Shown here piece after piece: positions 45,233 to 57,350 of a stretch of DNA of 64,000 nucleotides. A model generated the notes under the pieces. That model saw only the letters and a list, made by a program, of their open reading frames with translations, was not told where the DNA came from and made no database searches. This stretch comes from Clostridiales bacterium (GTDB lineage Bacteria; Bacillota; Clostridia; Oscillospirales; Oscillospiraceae): the NCBI GenBank assembly GCA_022768185.1, contig JALEMS010000004.1:29092-93091 (forward strand). The letters run 5' to 3'. The translations under genes were made by a program, and so were the position numbers. The stretch's first letter is position 1; each line of letters opens with the position of its first letter.

Positions 45233-46117
45233 TCAGTTTCCCAACTCTGCAAGAAACGTATTGGCCGCCACGCCCAGCGGGTGCATACGGTTGGTCACAA
45301 TGCTGATTGAGCGCTTAGGAAGCTCCTCCTGCAGGTAAATCCGCAGAAAGCGCCCCGCTTCCAATCCGTCACGCGCCAGCTCATACGGCAGAGAGCTGAT
45401 ACCGAGGTTCTGCTCCACTGCGTCACGCACAAGCGAAAGCGTTGGCAGCTGCAGCATCGGCTCCAGCTTCAGCCCGCGGGCAGAGAACTGGTCTTCAAAA
45501 TAGGAATAGCTGCTGAATTCCTCAGCCATCATCACGATGGGATAGTTCACAAGCGTACCCAATGACTGTGTGGTCGTGGTCAGGTGCTGATACTTTCGGC
45601 CGCACACGATGATGTCCTGAAATTCAGCCACTTCCAGACTCTCCATGCTGTCTGCCAGCTGCAGCGGCGTGTTGAGAATGGCAAAATCCAGCTCGCGGTT
45701 GGCCAGCTTTTCCTGAAACGCGCGGTGCGGCAGATAATTTACCTTGATACGGATTTTGGGATACAAACCGCAGAAGCGCTGCAGCCGCGGACGCAGCCAA
45801 AGACGATAGGTCAGCTCGCACACACCAATACAAACAAAGCCTGTCTGTTCAGACTTAGTTGCCTCCAGCTCATCACCGGCAAGAAACATCAGCTCGCAGG
45901 CCGGACCGATCCGATCATAGAGAAGCTGCCCCTTTTCCGTCAAATCAATGCCTTTCTTAGACCGATAAAAGAGCGTGCAGCCGAGCTGCGCCTCCAGATT
46001 CTGAATCGTTTTTGTGACAGTTGGTTGTGTCAGGCACAGCATTTTTGCCGCAGTTGTAATATTCCCGGCATGTGCGCAATAATAAAAAACCTTATAGTAC
46101 TCAAAATTTGCATCCAC
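45233..46117 (-). CDS. LysR family transcriptional regulator
   Basis: A 294-residue LysR protein: winged HTH in about 1-60 (FEYYKVFYYCAHAGNITTAA, LCLTQPTVTKTIQNLEAQLG in parts) and a substrate-binding domain after about residue 90. It is a close paralogue of the frameshifted LysR at 43589-44474. The GTG start at 46117 follows AAGGAGA with 8-base spacing. The inducer is unknown; the likely target is the 83-residue gene downstream. Confidence 0.92.
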   Translation of the reverse strand: MDANFEYYKVFYYCAHAGNITTAAKMLCLTQPTVTKTIQNLEAQLGCTLFYRSKKGIDLTEKGQLLYDRIGPACELMFLAGDELEATKSEQTGFVCIGVCELTYRLWLRPRLQRFCGLYPKIRIKVNYLPHRAFQEKLANRELDFAILNTPLQLADSMESLEVAEFQDIIVCGRKYQHLTTTTQSLGTLVNYPIVMMAEEFSSYSYFEDQFSARGLKLEPMLQLPTLSLVRDAVEQNLGISSLPYELARDGLEAGRFLRIYLQEELPKRSISIVTNRMHPLGVAANTFLAELGN

Positions 46118-46167
46118 CCTGCGTCTCCTTACTCCACATGCACAGCAAATGACATCTTAATAGGACA

Positions 46168-46196
46168 AGTTTATTGCATTTCAGCCAAACTGTCAA
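46168..46196 (-). promoter_or_regulatory. Promoter of the intact LysR gene
   Basis: On the minus strand TTGACA (46196-46191) and TAAACT (46173-46168) are 17 bases apart. Confidence 0.72.
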
Positions 46197-46440
46197 TGCA
46201 ACTATCGGCCCATATGACGCGTGTTCCTACAATGCTTTTCCGACATGTGCTGCACTTTTCCTGTTTGCTCTGCTTTTGTGCTGCAGACCGGATACGCCGC
46301 ACGCTGCGCGCTGTATATTGCTTTTACACGGCAGGCAGCCCTATCTGTTGTATTGGGGTGGATGCGTCAGTAGTTTTTCGTATTCTGCACACCGAACGAT
46401 GCCCTCTGTCACATCAACATGAAACGCTGTGAAACAATGA
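46197..46440. other. Intergenic stretch without a supported gene
   Basis: Between the LysR promoter and the atp terminator I find no frame with a ribosome site or recognisable protein, and no strong repeat. Confidence 0.5.
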
Positions 46441-46474
46441 AAACGAGAGGAAATCAGATGATTTCCTCTCGTTT
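46441..46474 (-). terminator. Terminator of the atp operon
   Basis: A 16-bp perfect inverted repeat, AAACGAGAGGAAATCA (46441-46456) with its complement at 46459-46474, lies 28 bases after atpC. On the minus strand it is followed by TTTCATTGTTT. Confidence 0.9.
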
Positions 46475-46502
46475 AACAATTTCGCCTTGTCGAACAGCTG
46501 AT

Positions 46503-46787
46503 TTATGCGTGCTGCTCAAAGCACTCGCCTTCAGCATGCGGCGTCAGAACCAGAACACTGTCGCCCGTCACCTCGGCAAAGCCGCCAATGATCTGCACAG
46601 TCTTCTCGCCCAACTTCTCAGAGCTGAAGCGCACGGGACCCTCCTGAAGCGCCGCGGTCAGTCGCATATGCTTCGGGAAGACGCCGATCGCACCGCCGAC
46701 AACAGGCAGCGACACAAAGTGCACCTCCTGGTCGAGGTCACGTCCCTCAGCCGTCATCAAACGCAGACGCATGGTGGTCTCGGCCAT
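46503..46787 (-). CDS. atpC: ATP synthase epsilon subunit, short form
   Basis: A 94-residue epsilon subunit, consisting only of the N-terminal beta sandwich (MRLRLMTAEG, SLPVVGGAIGVFPKHMRLTAAL, GGFAEVTGDSVLVL). Usual epsilon is about 135 residues and has a C-terminal helical hairpin that can block rotation. Here the frame stops at residue 94 and no other frame continues it. The subunit can still couple gamma to the c-ring, but the inhibitory arm is absent. It starts 3 bases after atpD. Confidence 0.92.
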   Translation of the reverse strand: MAETTMRLRLMTAEGRDLDQEVHFVSLPVVGGAIGVFPKHMRLTAALQEGPVRFSSEKLGEKTVQIIGGFAEVTGDSVLVLTPHAEGECFEQHA

Positions 46788-46790
46788 AGA

Positions 46791-48176
<1,386 letters not shown>

Positions 48177-48235
48177 CTAACCTCCTGGACGTCCGCCGGT
48201 CTGCTCGGGCAGACCGGCCGACGACAATGTGAGCC

Positions 48236-49093
48236 TTAAATAGCGGCGGCGCCGCTGACGATCTCGATAAGTTCGGTCGTAACAGCACTCTGCCTTGCGC
48301 GGTTGAGATTCAGCTTCAGATCGTTGATCATCTGCTCTGTGTTATCCGAGGCCGAACTCATTGCGGTCATACGGGCGCTGTGCTCGCCGACCTTGGCAGA
48401 GATGATCGTGACCTGGATGTTGGAATGGAGATAAACGTCGAGAAGCTTATCGAGCACGTCTGCCTTGGAAGGCTCAAAGATGCAATCTGCCAGGGCCTCC
48501 GTGTCCTCACTGGCTTCAATGTGGACAGGAAGGAACTGCTTGCAGACGGGCTTCTGGGATACTACATTGATGAACTGCTGATAGATCAGATAGATCTCAT
48601 CAACCTCACCGCTGTTGTACATGTCCATCAGGCAGGTCGAAACCTCACGGCACTGCTCTGCAGTGGGGAAGTCGTCGATGCCGTCAAAAATGCGGGTAAT
48701 GGGAATCTGCTGACGTACGAAATAGTCCTTCGCCCAGCGGCCGCAGATTACAAGATTGTACGGTCTCGTCTCTGCACGGAGCTGTTCTCTGGCAAACTTG
48801 GCGACCTCGTTGTTATACATGCCGCACAAGCCCCTGTTGCCGGCAATGAAGACATAGCAGACCTTGCCGCTCTTCTTCTCATGACCGGAAATATAGGGAT
48901 TCGTTAAACCGCCGTCTAAGCCAAGCAGGGCACCAAGGACATCCTGGCACTTGCTGACATACGGCTGCAGGGTGGTAAGGACATTCTGAGTTCTGCGCAG
49001 CTTGGAGACAGAGACCATTTTCATAGCCTTGACCATCTGCTCAGTGCTCTGTACGCTCTTGATATGCCGTTTTATTTCACGAATGCCGGCCAT
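48236..49093 (-). CDS. atpG: ATP synthase gamma subunit
   Basis: A 285-residue rotor subunit with the N-terminal helix MAGIREIKRHIKSVQSTEQ and MVKAMKMVSVSKLRR, the central NRGLCGMYN and the C-terminal helix ARMTAMSSASDNTEQMI and NRARQSAVTTELIEIVSGA. All regions needed for the central stalk are there. Confidence 0.96.
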   Translation of the reverse strand: MAGIREIKRHIKSVQSTEQMVKAMKMVSVSKLRRTQNVLTTLQPYVSKCQDVLGALLGLDGGLTNPYISGHEKKSGKVCYVFIAGNRGLCGMYNNEVAKFAREQLRAETRPYNLVICGRWAKDYFVRQQIPITRIFDGIDDFPTAEQCREVSTCLMDMYNSGEVDEIYLIYQQFINVVSQKPVCKQFLPVHIEASEDTEALADCIFEPSKADVLDKLLDVYLHSNIQVTIISAKVGEHSARMTAMSSASDNTEQMINDLKLNLNRARQSAVTTELIEIVSGAAAI

Positions 49094-49118
49094 ACCTGCC
49101 TCCTACGATTATCAGCAA

Positions 49119-51368
<2,250 letters not shown>

Positions 51369-51410
51369 CTATGACTTCGACCTCCTTCCCTTTCTTGTTA
51401 TGGGGACTGC

Positions 51411-51896
51411 TTAGGTGTTTGCCGTGAGCGCGGAGACGCACTTCTCGATCGCTTTTTTGTTCTTCTGGGCGCAGGACTTGTCTTCCAGAAGGGAGCCGGT
51501 CAGGATGGACACGAGACTGTCCATCTGCCCGTCGATCTGCTTCACGGCGAGTTTTTCTTCTTCGCTGATCTTTGCAATGTTTGCCTTGCGGATGGCGGCG
51601 GCCTCCACCTGAGCATTGCGCAGCATGGCGGTCTGCTCGGCGTCGGCCTTGTTCTTCGCGTTTTCAAGCAGCTTTCTTGCGTTGGCGCGGCTGGCGTCAA
51701 CCTCTGCCTGCAGGCGCTTGTCGTTAGCCAGCTTGGCTGCACGGGCTTCCTCGCCCGCGGCAAGTCCGCTGTTTATGCGCTCTTTCCTCTCGTCCAGGAT
51801 CTTATGGATGGGTTTGAAGAGGACGAAATTGAGCAGCACCATGAGCACGACGAAATTGATGATGGTCCAAATGAATACCGACAAATCTATGCTCAT
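51411..51896 (-). CDS. atpF: ATP synthase b subunit
   Basis: A 161-residue b subunit: an N-terminal membrane segment (about 5-25, FIWTIINFVVLMVLLNFVLF in one line of the helix) and a long Ala/Glu/Lys-rich coiled coil. It should pair with the b-like N-terminus of the fused protein encoded next, forming the peripheral stalk. Confidence 0.94.
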   Translation of the reverse strand: MSIDLSVFIWTIINFVVLMVLLNFVLFKPIHKILDERKERINSGLAAGEEARAAKLANDKRLQAEVDASRANARKLLENAKNKADAEQTAMLRNAQVEAAAIRKANIAKISEEEKLAVKQIDGQMDSLVSILTGSLLEDKSCAQKNKKAIEKCVSALTANT

Positions 51897-51933
51897 ACGT
51901 ACGCCCTCCCTTTCATGGAGTTACTTGAGGGGA

Positions 51934-52164
51934 TCAAACCTTGGCAACGAGCATGAAAGCGATGAGCAGGCCGTAAATTGCCAGAGCTTCCATAAGAGCC
52001 AGCGCGAGGATCATGCCGGTACGCAGGGTGCCGGCCATTTCAGGCTGACGGGCCATGCCATCAAGGGCAGCGGCGGCAGCTTTGCCCTGACCGAGTGCCG
52101 GGCCGATCGTGCTCAGCGCGATAGCAAGCGCTGCGGCAAGTGCAGTGAGTCCAGTTCCGTTCAT
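51934..52164 (-). CDS. atpE: ATP synthase c subunit
   Basis: A 76-residue two-helix c subunit with the loop ARQPE (38-42) and the ion-binding E59. Compared with the Ilyobacter Na+ site (Q32, E65, S66, T67), Q26 and E59 are kept with identical spacing, but the next two residues are Ala60 and Leu61. The missing hydroxyl ligands argue for H+ rather than Na+ binding. Confidence 0.95.
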   Translation of the reverse strand: MNGTGLTALAAALAIALSTIGPALGQGKAAAAALDGMARQPEMAGTLRTGMILALALMEALAIYGLLIAFMLVAKV

Positions 52165-52224
52165 TGTTGAGTTTCCTCCTTAGTTATGTTGGGTCTTGTT
52201 TTTTGTATGTACCACGGCTGGGCC

Positions 52225-52899
52225 TTAATGGCCGGCGCCGGTAGCACCCTCAATGTAGACTGCGCTGAGCATCGTGAAGACGACGGCCTGAATCAGGCAG
52301 AACAGAATGCTGAGGACATTCATGACGAGGGGGACGATGATCGGGCACATCTGGAACAGCTGATGCGTGACCGTTTCCTCGCCGAAGATGTTGCCGTAAA
52401 GACGAAGAGCCAGAGAGAAGGGACGTACGACCTCTTCGATGATGTTCAGCGGCAGCATGAATGCCAGCGGGCTGATGAAGTGCTTCAGATAGCTGAAGCC
52501 GTGGGCCTTGAAGCCCAGGAAATGCGTTGCCAGGAAAATGATGATTGCAAGGCCCGCAGTCACGGAAAGCGTGGAAGTGGGCGCCTGCAGCCAGGAAATG
52601 TGGCCGGCAAACGGAAGCAGGCCGGAGTAGTTGGACACCAGAATGAAGATGAACATCGTGCCGAACAGCGGGAAGTAGTTTCTCGCTCTGTGCTCACCCA
52701 GGATGCCTTCAAAGAAGCCGTCCAGGGACGAGACACTCATTTCAGCCGCATTCTGGAGCTTTCCGGGCACCGTCTTCAGCTTGCTGGTGGCGCAGATGGA
52801 CAGGATGACCAGAACGGCCATCAGGATCCACGTGGTGGATACCTGCCCAACGATCGCCTCCTTGCTGAACAGCCCGGAGTTGGTGATGATGTCTCCCAT
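52225..52899 (-). CDS. atpB: ATP synthase a subunit
   Basis: A 224-residue a subunit with about five membrane segments. The essential arginine lies in RPFSLALRLYGNIFGEE, and VVFTMLSAVYIEGATG closes the protein. The ATG at 52899 is 8 bases after GGAGG; the longer frame to 52914 overlaps that site. Confidence 0.95.
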   Translation of the reverse strand: MGDIITNSGLFSKEAIVGQVSTTWILMAVLVILSICATSKLKTVPGKLQNAAEMSVSSLDGFFEGILGEHRARNYFPLFGTMFIFILVSNYSGLLPFAGHISWLQAPTSTLSVTAGLAIIIFLATHFLGFKAHGFSYLKHFISPLAFMLPLNIIEEVVRPFSLALRLYGNIFGEETVTHQLFQMCPIIVPLVMNVLSILFCLIQAVVFTMLSAVYIEGATGAGH

Positions 52900-52937
52900 G
52901 TTTTGAACCTCCAAATAGCGTGTGTTTCAGCAGGGTC

Positions 52938-53273
52938 TCACTCAGGCTTGTCGGCACTGCGCCGCTTTTCCTCTTCCTCCCGTGCGGTCTTCCGCATCTG
53001 AAGCATGGAAAGAACCACACTGGTCGCCGTCAGCCCCAGGGCAGCGCCGATAATCGTCGCATAAAAGCTGAACGGCAACACATTGCGCAACAGGAAAATG
53101 AGGAACAGAAGCGCCGCGCTGACCACGAATCGGATGCCGGACACGAGCATGACATCCGTCGTGTTGTTTGCTTTGTTTATCTTCCGCATGGTAATCCTGT
53201 GAAGACAAACGGATACGGCTGCGCCAAGCACCAGGCCGGCCAGTCCACCCAGAATATATTGCCAGGTACTCAA
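52938..53273 (-). CDS. AtpI-like small membrane protein
   Basis: A 111-residue protein with about four hydrophobic segments (YILGGLAGLVLGAAVSV, FVVSAALLFLIFLL, FYATIIGAALGLTATSVVLS) and a charged tail, sitting at the head of the atp operon where atpI is usual. AtpI helps c-ring assembly in relatives. I choose TTG at 53273, 9 bases after AAAGGA; the frame is open to 53354 but that part overlaps the promoter. Confidence 0.75.
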   Translation of the reverse strand: MSTWQYILGGLAGLVLGAAVSVCLHRITMRKINKANNTTDVMLVSGIRFVVSAALLFLIFLLRNVLPFSFYATIIGAALGLTATSVVLSMLQMRKTAREEEEKRRSADKPE

Positions 53274-53325
53274 TTCCGGACATCCTTTCCGCCAGTAATT
53301 TGCCCGCAGCCGCAACAACGATTTG

Positions 53326-53354
53326 ATTTTAATGGAAACGCTACTAATTGTCAA
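53326..53354 (-). promoter_or_regulatory. atp operon promoter
   Basis: On the minus strand TTGACA (53354-53349) and TAAAAT (53331-53326) are 17 bases apart. The stretch 53355-53534 between the divergent promoters is AT-rich and holds no supported gene. Confidence 0.82.
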
Positions 53355-53534
53355 TAAAGGATCGTCAAAAAAAGTTTACAAAATTATCGTCATTTTTTCC
53401 CATGCGCCGCCCGTTTTCCCGGCAATTCCGCAGTAAATTCTGCTGGTAATTATGACGAAAGCAACAATTTCCGCGTATTTCTCCCCTGCAGAAGCTGTTT
53501 TGCCCCAATTTGCGCACACATTGCGGCCATTGGC

Positions 53535-53563
53535 TTGCGTTTGCCGTCTGTCTGCCTTATAAT
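53535..53563 (+). promoter_or_regulatory. Serine hydrolase promoter
   Basis: TTGCGT (53535-53540) and TATAAT (53558-53563) are 17 bases apart. Confidence 0.65.
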
Positions 53564-53601
53564 GAAAATGCACAGTTTTTTTGTTCAGGGGGCAACCGGA
53601 C

Positions 53602-54699
53602 GTGAAAAATTCCAGAGCAGGCGCACCGCGTCGAAGACCCGCGCTTGTCAAATTTATCCAATCGCCGCTCTCTGTCAGACGACTGCAGCGTCTGACGGCG
53701 TTCGCCTGTACGCTGGCGCTGACTGCGCTGCTGCTGTCCGTGCCGGGATTGGCCACCGGAGATGAGGCTGCCGGAGACGCTGTGCCGCAGACGCTGCAGG
53801 AACTGACCGACGCATTCCTGCAGCAGTACAATTTGACCGAGGAGCGCTTTTCCTTCGGCTATTACAACACGCTCACCGGCGAGGAGTATTATGCAGGCGG
53901 CGACCGGTTCTTTGTCGGCGGGAGTATCTACAAGCTGCCGCTGAACATGCTGTACGTGGAGATGCTGGCAGACGGCCGGGCCGATCCCGACCGGCGCATC
54001 TCCGGATACACCTATCCGGAGATCCAGCGTCAGTCCATCCAATATTCGAACAACGAGCTGTCACAGGCGCTGCGCCGCAGCTTCTCGCCGGACAAATCCG
54101 ATTACCGCATGGCCATTTTGAAATTCAGCGGTCTGCGGCCGGACGAACTGCCGGACAACTATGCGCACGAAAACAGTTATTCTCCCCGCTTCATGATCGG
54201 AACGCTTCAATACTTATATAATAATGCAGACCGTTTTTCCGATATCATTGGCTACATGAAGCTGGCCCACCCCGGCCGTTATCTGGAGAACTGGGACAGT
54301 GAATACGAGATCGCTCATAAATACGGTTATTTTGAAGGGCAGCTCAACGACGTCGCCATAATCTACACACCGGAGCCGTTTTTCCTCGTGGTGTTCACAC
54401 GCGGCGTATATGAAAAGACACTGGGCGAATTCTGCAGGCTGATGACGGATTATACGCTTGCCAGCGACGCACAGTATCAGGCGCAGCAGGCCAGGGCCGA
54501 GGCTGCGGCTGCGGAAAGTGCACAGTCCGTCGTATCCGGCACAGAACAGTCGGTCGTATCCGACACAGAGACCGGAGACGCGCCGGAGCTGCCGCTGGCT
54601 GCGGTGTGTGTTGCCGGAGGCGCCGCTGTTCTGCTCGGCCTCGCCGTCGCCGTTTTCCGGCACGTCCGGCGCAGGCGTCCGCAGCACTGGTCACATTGA
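53602..54699 (+). CDS. Beta-lactamase-fold serine hydrolase, membrane-anchored
   Basis: A 365-residue extracytoplasmic protein. A basic N-terminus and one hydrophobic segment (TAFACTLALTALLLSVPGLA) act as signal or anchor. The catalytic domain has class A beta-lactamase-like motifs: SIYK (SxxK) in GGSIYKLPLN, SNN in YSNNELSQ (SxN), and KYG in HKYGYFEG in place of KTG. A Gln/Ala/Ser-rich linker leads to a C-terminal membrane segment (AAVCVAGGAAVLLGLAVAVF) and an Arg-rich tail. It may be a cell-wall-modifying hydrolase rather than a resistance enzyme. The GTG at 53602 follows AGGGGG. Confidence 0.82.
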   Translation: MKNSRAGAPRRRPALVKFIQSPLSVRRLQRLTAFACTLALTALLLSVPGLATGDEAAGDAVPQTLQELTDAFLQQYNLTEERFSFGYYNTLTGEEYYAGGDRFFVGGSIYKLPLNMLYVEMLADGRADPDRRISGYTYPEIQRQSIQYSNNELSQALRRSFSPDKSDYRMAILKFSGLRPDELPDNYAHENSYSPRFMIGTLQYLYNNADRFSDIIGYMKLAHPGRYLENWDSEYEIAHKYGYFEGQLNDVAIIYTPEPFFLVVFTRGVYEKTLGEFCRLMTDYTLASDAQYQAQQARAEAAAAESAQSVVSGTEQSVVSDTETGDAPELPLAAVCVAGGAAVLLGLAVAVFRHVRRRRPQHWSH

Positions 54700-54770
54700 C
54701 GATGGAGCCGTCCGGGCCGGGCCGGTTTTGCGCCGTGTCTCCAGAATTGCTTTTTTCCGTACGCAGGGGC

Positions 54771-54799
54771 TTGCTTCCGCGGGATAAGTGGTGTATCAT
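54771..54799 (+). promoter_or_regulatory. Putative ilvE promoter
   Basis: TTGCTT (54771-54776) and TATCAT (54794-54799) are 17 bases apart. The leader shows no T-box signature. Confidence 0.5.
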
Positions 54800-54856
54800 G
54801 TGAAATATTATTCATCCCCCTAAAAATGACCGATATCATGAAAGTGAGGCAGCGCC

Positions 54857-55927
54857 ATGGAACCCATCCAAATCACCCGTACCACCACACCCAAGGCAAA
54901 GCCGGAGCTGAACGGACTCCCCTTCGGCACCTATTTCTCCGATCACATGTTTCTGATGAACTATGTCGACGGCAAGGGCTGGATCAACCCCCGCATCGTC
55001 CCCTACGGCCCGTTCGAGCTGGAGCCGTCGTCCATGGTATTTCATTACGCGCAGGAAATGTTTGAGGGCATGAAGGCCTACCGGACCGCCGAGGGCAAAA
55101 TCCAGCTTTTCCGCCCGGATCAGAACATTGCCCGCATGAACCGCTCCGGCGAGCGTCTGTGCATCCCCCACATCCCGGAGGAGCTGTTCCTTGCCGGCCT
55201 CAAGGCGCTGATCGAGCTGGATCAGGAGTGGGTGCCGCATGACCCGAACTCCTCCCTGTATATCCGCCCGTTCGCCTTCGCCACCGATCCGCACATCGGC
55301 GTGCATGCTTCGCACACCTATCTGTTTGCCATCATCACCTGCCCCGTCGGCAGCTATTACGCCGAGGGCATCAACCCCGTGCGCATTATGATCGAATCGG
55401 CCGACGTGCGCGCCGTGCGCGGCGGCACCGGCTACACCAAGTGCGGCGGCAACTACGCCGCCTCCATCCGCGCCGGCGAGGAGGCCGCCAAGAAGGGGTA
55501 TTCGCAGGTACTGTGGCTCGACGGCGTGCACAGGAAGTACATCGAAGAGGTCGGCGCAATGAACGTTATGTTCAAGATCAACGGCCGCATCGTCACCCCC
55601 TCGCTGGCCAACGGCAGCGTCCTGCCCGGCATCACCCGCAAGTCCTGCCTTGAGCTGCTGCACAGCTGGGGCTACGAGGTGGAGGAGCGCGACCTGTCTG
55701 TCGACGAACTGATGCAGGCCGCCGCAAACGGCTCGCTTGAGGAAGCCTGGGGCACCGGAACTGCCGCCGTCGTCTCCCCCATCGGCGAGCTGGCCTACCG
55801 CGACGAGCATTACGCCGTCCACAACAACGAAATCGGCCCCATCACCCAAAAGCTTTACGACACGCTCACCGGAATCCAGTGGGGCCGCATCGAGGACGCG
55901 TTCGGCTGGACCGTCCCCGTCTGCTGA
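54857..55927 (+). CDS. ilvE: Branched-chain amino acid aminotransferase
   Basis: A 356-residue fold-type IV PLP aminotransferase that interconverts Leu/Ile/Val and their keto acids. The PLP lysine is in RGGTGYTKCGGNYAAS. Other family marks: FHYAQEMFEGMKAYR, RPDQNIARMNRSGERLCIP and EEVGAMNVMF, GSVLPGITRKSCLELL. The ATG follows GTGAGG. The gene has its own promoter and terminator and no ilv neighbours. Confidence 0.96.
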   Translation: MEPIQITRTTTPKAKPELNGLPFGTYFSDHMFLMNYVDGKGWINPRIVPYGPFELEPSSMVFHYAQEMFEGMKAYRTAEGKIQLFRPDQNIARMNRSGERLCIPHIPEELFLAGLKALIELDQEWVPHDPNSSLYIRPFAFATDPHIGVHASHTYLFAIITCPVGSYYAEGINPVRIMIESADVRAVRGGTGYTKCGGNYAASIRAGEEAAKKGYSQVLWLDGVHRKYIEEVGAMNVMFKINGRIVTPSLANGSVLPGITRKSCLELLHSWGYEVEERDLSVDELMQAAANGSLEEAWGTGTAAVVSPIGELAYRDEHYAVHNNEIGPITQKLYDTLTGIQWGRIEDAFGWTVPVC

Positions 55928-55952
55928 TTTCCGCATCGGAAAAGCGCTCTTC

Positions 55953-55979
55953 AGGGCTGTCTCCGGACAGCCCTTTTTT
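55953..55979 (+). terminator. ilvE terminator
   Basis: AGGGCTGTC (55953-55961) pairs with GACAGCCCT (55966-55974) around TCCG, followed by a T-run to 55979. Confidence 0.93.
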
Positions 55980-56120
55980 CTTGTCTCCGGCGAATCCGCT
56001 CCGAAGCCGTCGGCAAAGGCAACAAGAGGAGACTGCGCGGAGCGGTGATTTTCTACTTCCCTATTTTCGGGCAATGTGTTATTATATCAGAAACACATGT
56101 CTTTTACGGAGGTACATTCC

Positions 56121-57350
56121 ATGAAATACATTCTGGTCATCGGCGACGGCATGGCCGACAATCCCGTACCGTCGCTCAGCAATAAAACCCCGCTGCAGTA
56201 TGCGCACATCCCGCATATGGACGCGCTGGCGGCAAAGAGCGAGCTGGGCAGCGTCACCAACTGCCCCAAGGGCCTGCCGCCCGGAAGTGACACGGCCATT
56301 CTGTCCATCTTCGGCTGCGACCCCCGTGTGTGCTACACCGGACGCGCCCCGTTGGAGGCCGCCGCCACCGGCATCGCTCTGGAGCCGGGCGACGCCGCCT
56401 ACCGCTGCAACATGGTCAGCTATGAGGATACCGACCTGCCTCTGGCAGAGCGCCGCATCCTCTCGCACAACGCCGGCTCCATTGAGGGCGACGTGTCCGA
56501 CGCGCTGATCTCCGCACTGTTCGCCGACGAGGCCTTCGCCGCGCTGGCCAAACAAGCCGGCATGCGCGTCTACCCCGGCAGCTCCTTCCGCCACATTGCC
56601 GTGCAGCACGCCGCCGACCTCAACGGCATCCGCCTGACGCCGCCGCACGATCACCTCGGAGAGGTGGTCGGCCCGCTTCTGCCGTCCGGCTGTGCCAACG
56701 CCGCAGTGCTGACAGAGCTGATGGAATGCGCCCACGCCTTTCTGGATCATCACCCGCTCAATGAAGCGCGCCGCGCTTCCGGCAGGCTGCCGGCCAACGG
56801 CATCTGGTTCTGGGCGCAGGGGACCGCTGTTGCGCTGCCAAGCTTTCCGGAGGCCTACGGCACGGGCGGCGGCGTGATCTCCGCCGTGCCGCTGTGCCAC
56901 GGCATCGCCCGTCTGACAGGGCTGGAGCCCATCACCGTCCCCGGCGCGACCGGCGAGCTGGAGACCAATTACGAGGGCAAGGCCGCCGCCGCGCTCGAGA
57001 CGCTCGAGCACTATGACTTTGCCGCCGTGCACGTGGAGGCCCCCGACGAGTGCACCCACAACGGCGATACGCAGGGCAAGCTGCAGGCCATCGAATGGCT
57101 CGACAGCCGCATGCTCGCACCGCTGCTGGACGGTCTGGCCGCCCGCGGCTGGGACTTCCGCATGCTCATTCTCTCCGATCATAAAACGCTCACCTCTACC
57201 CGCGGCCATGACGGCGATCCGGTGCCCTACCTGCTGTACGACAGCCGGAAGGATCAGGGCTGCGGTCTGGCCTACTGTGAGGCCGACGGGGAAAAAGGCC
57301 CCCATCTGCCGGACGGCACGATGCTGATGTCCCGTCTGTTTGAGAAATGA
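56121..57350 (+). CDS. apgM: 2,3-bisphosphoglycerate-independent phosphoglycerate mutase (ApgM type)
   Basis: A 409-residue alkaline-phosphatase-superfamily enzyme of the archaeal-type iPGM (also called ApgM), which isomerises 3- and 2-phosphoglycerate. Metal and active-site text: YILVIGDGMADNP at the start, the serine in GLPPGSDTAILSIFG, and later VHVEAPDECTHNGD and LILSDHKTLTSTRGHDGDPVP in parts. The family was first annotated as a homoserine kinase-like protein. The ATG at 56121 follows GGAGG. It overlaps ispE by 4 bases. Confidence 0.92.
   Translation: MKYILVIGDGMADNPVPSLSNKTPLQYAHIPHMDALAAKSELGSVTNCPKGLPPGSDTAILSIFGCDPRVCYTGRAPLEAAATGIALEPGDAAYRCNMVSYEDTDLPLAERRILSHNAGSIEGDVSDALISALFADEAFAALAKQAGMRVYPGSSFRHIAVQHAADLNGIRLTPPHDHLGEVVGPLLPSGCANAAVLTELMECAHAFLDHHPLNEARRASGRLPANGIWFWAQGTAVALPSFPEAYGTGGGVISAVPLCHGIARLTGLEPITVPGATGELETNYEGKAAAALETLEHYDFAAVHVEAPDECTHNGDTQGKLQAIEWLDSRMLAPLLDGLAARGWDFRMLILSDHKTLTSTRGHDGDPVPYLLYDSRKDQGCGLAYCEADGEKGPHLPDGTMLMSRLFEK

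Noticed and set aside
46174..46422. 82-codon frame upstream of the LysR gene
   Set aside because: It overlaps the LysR promoter, has no ribosome site and looks random.
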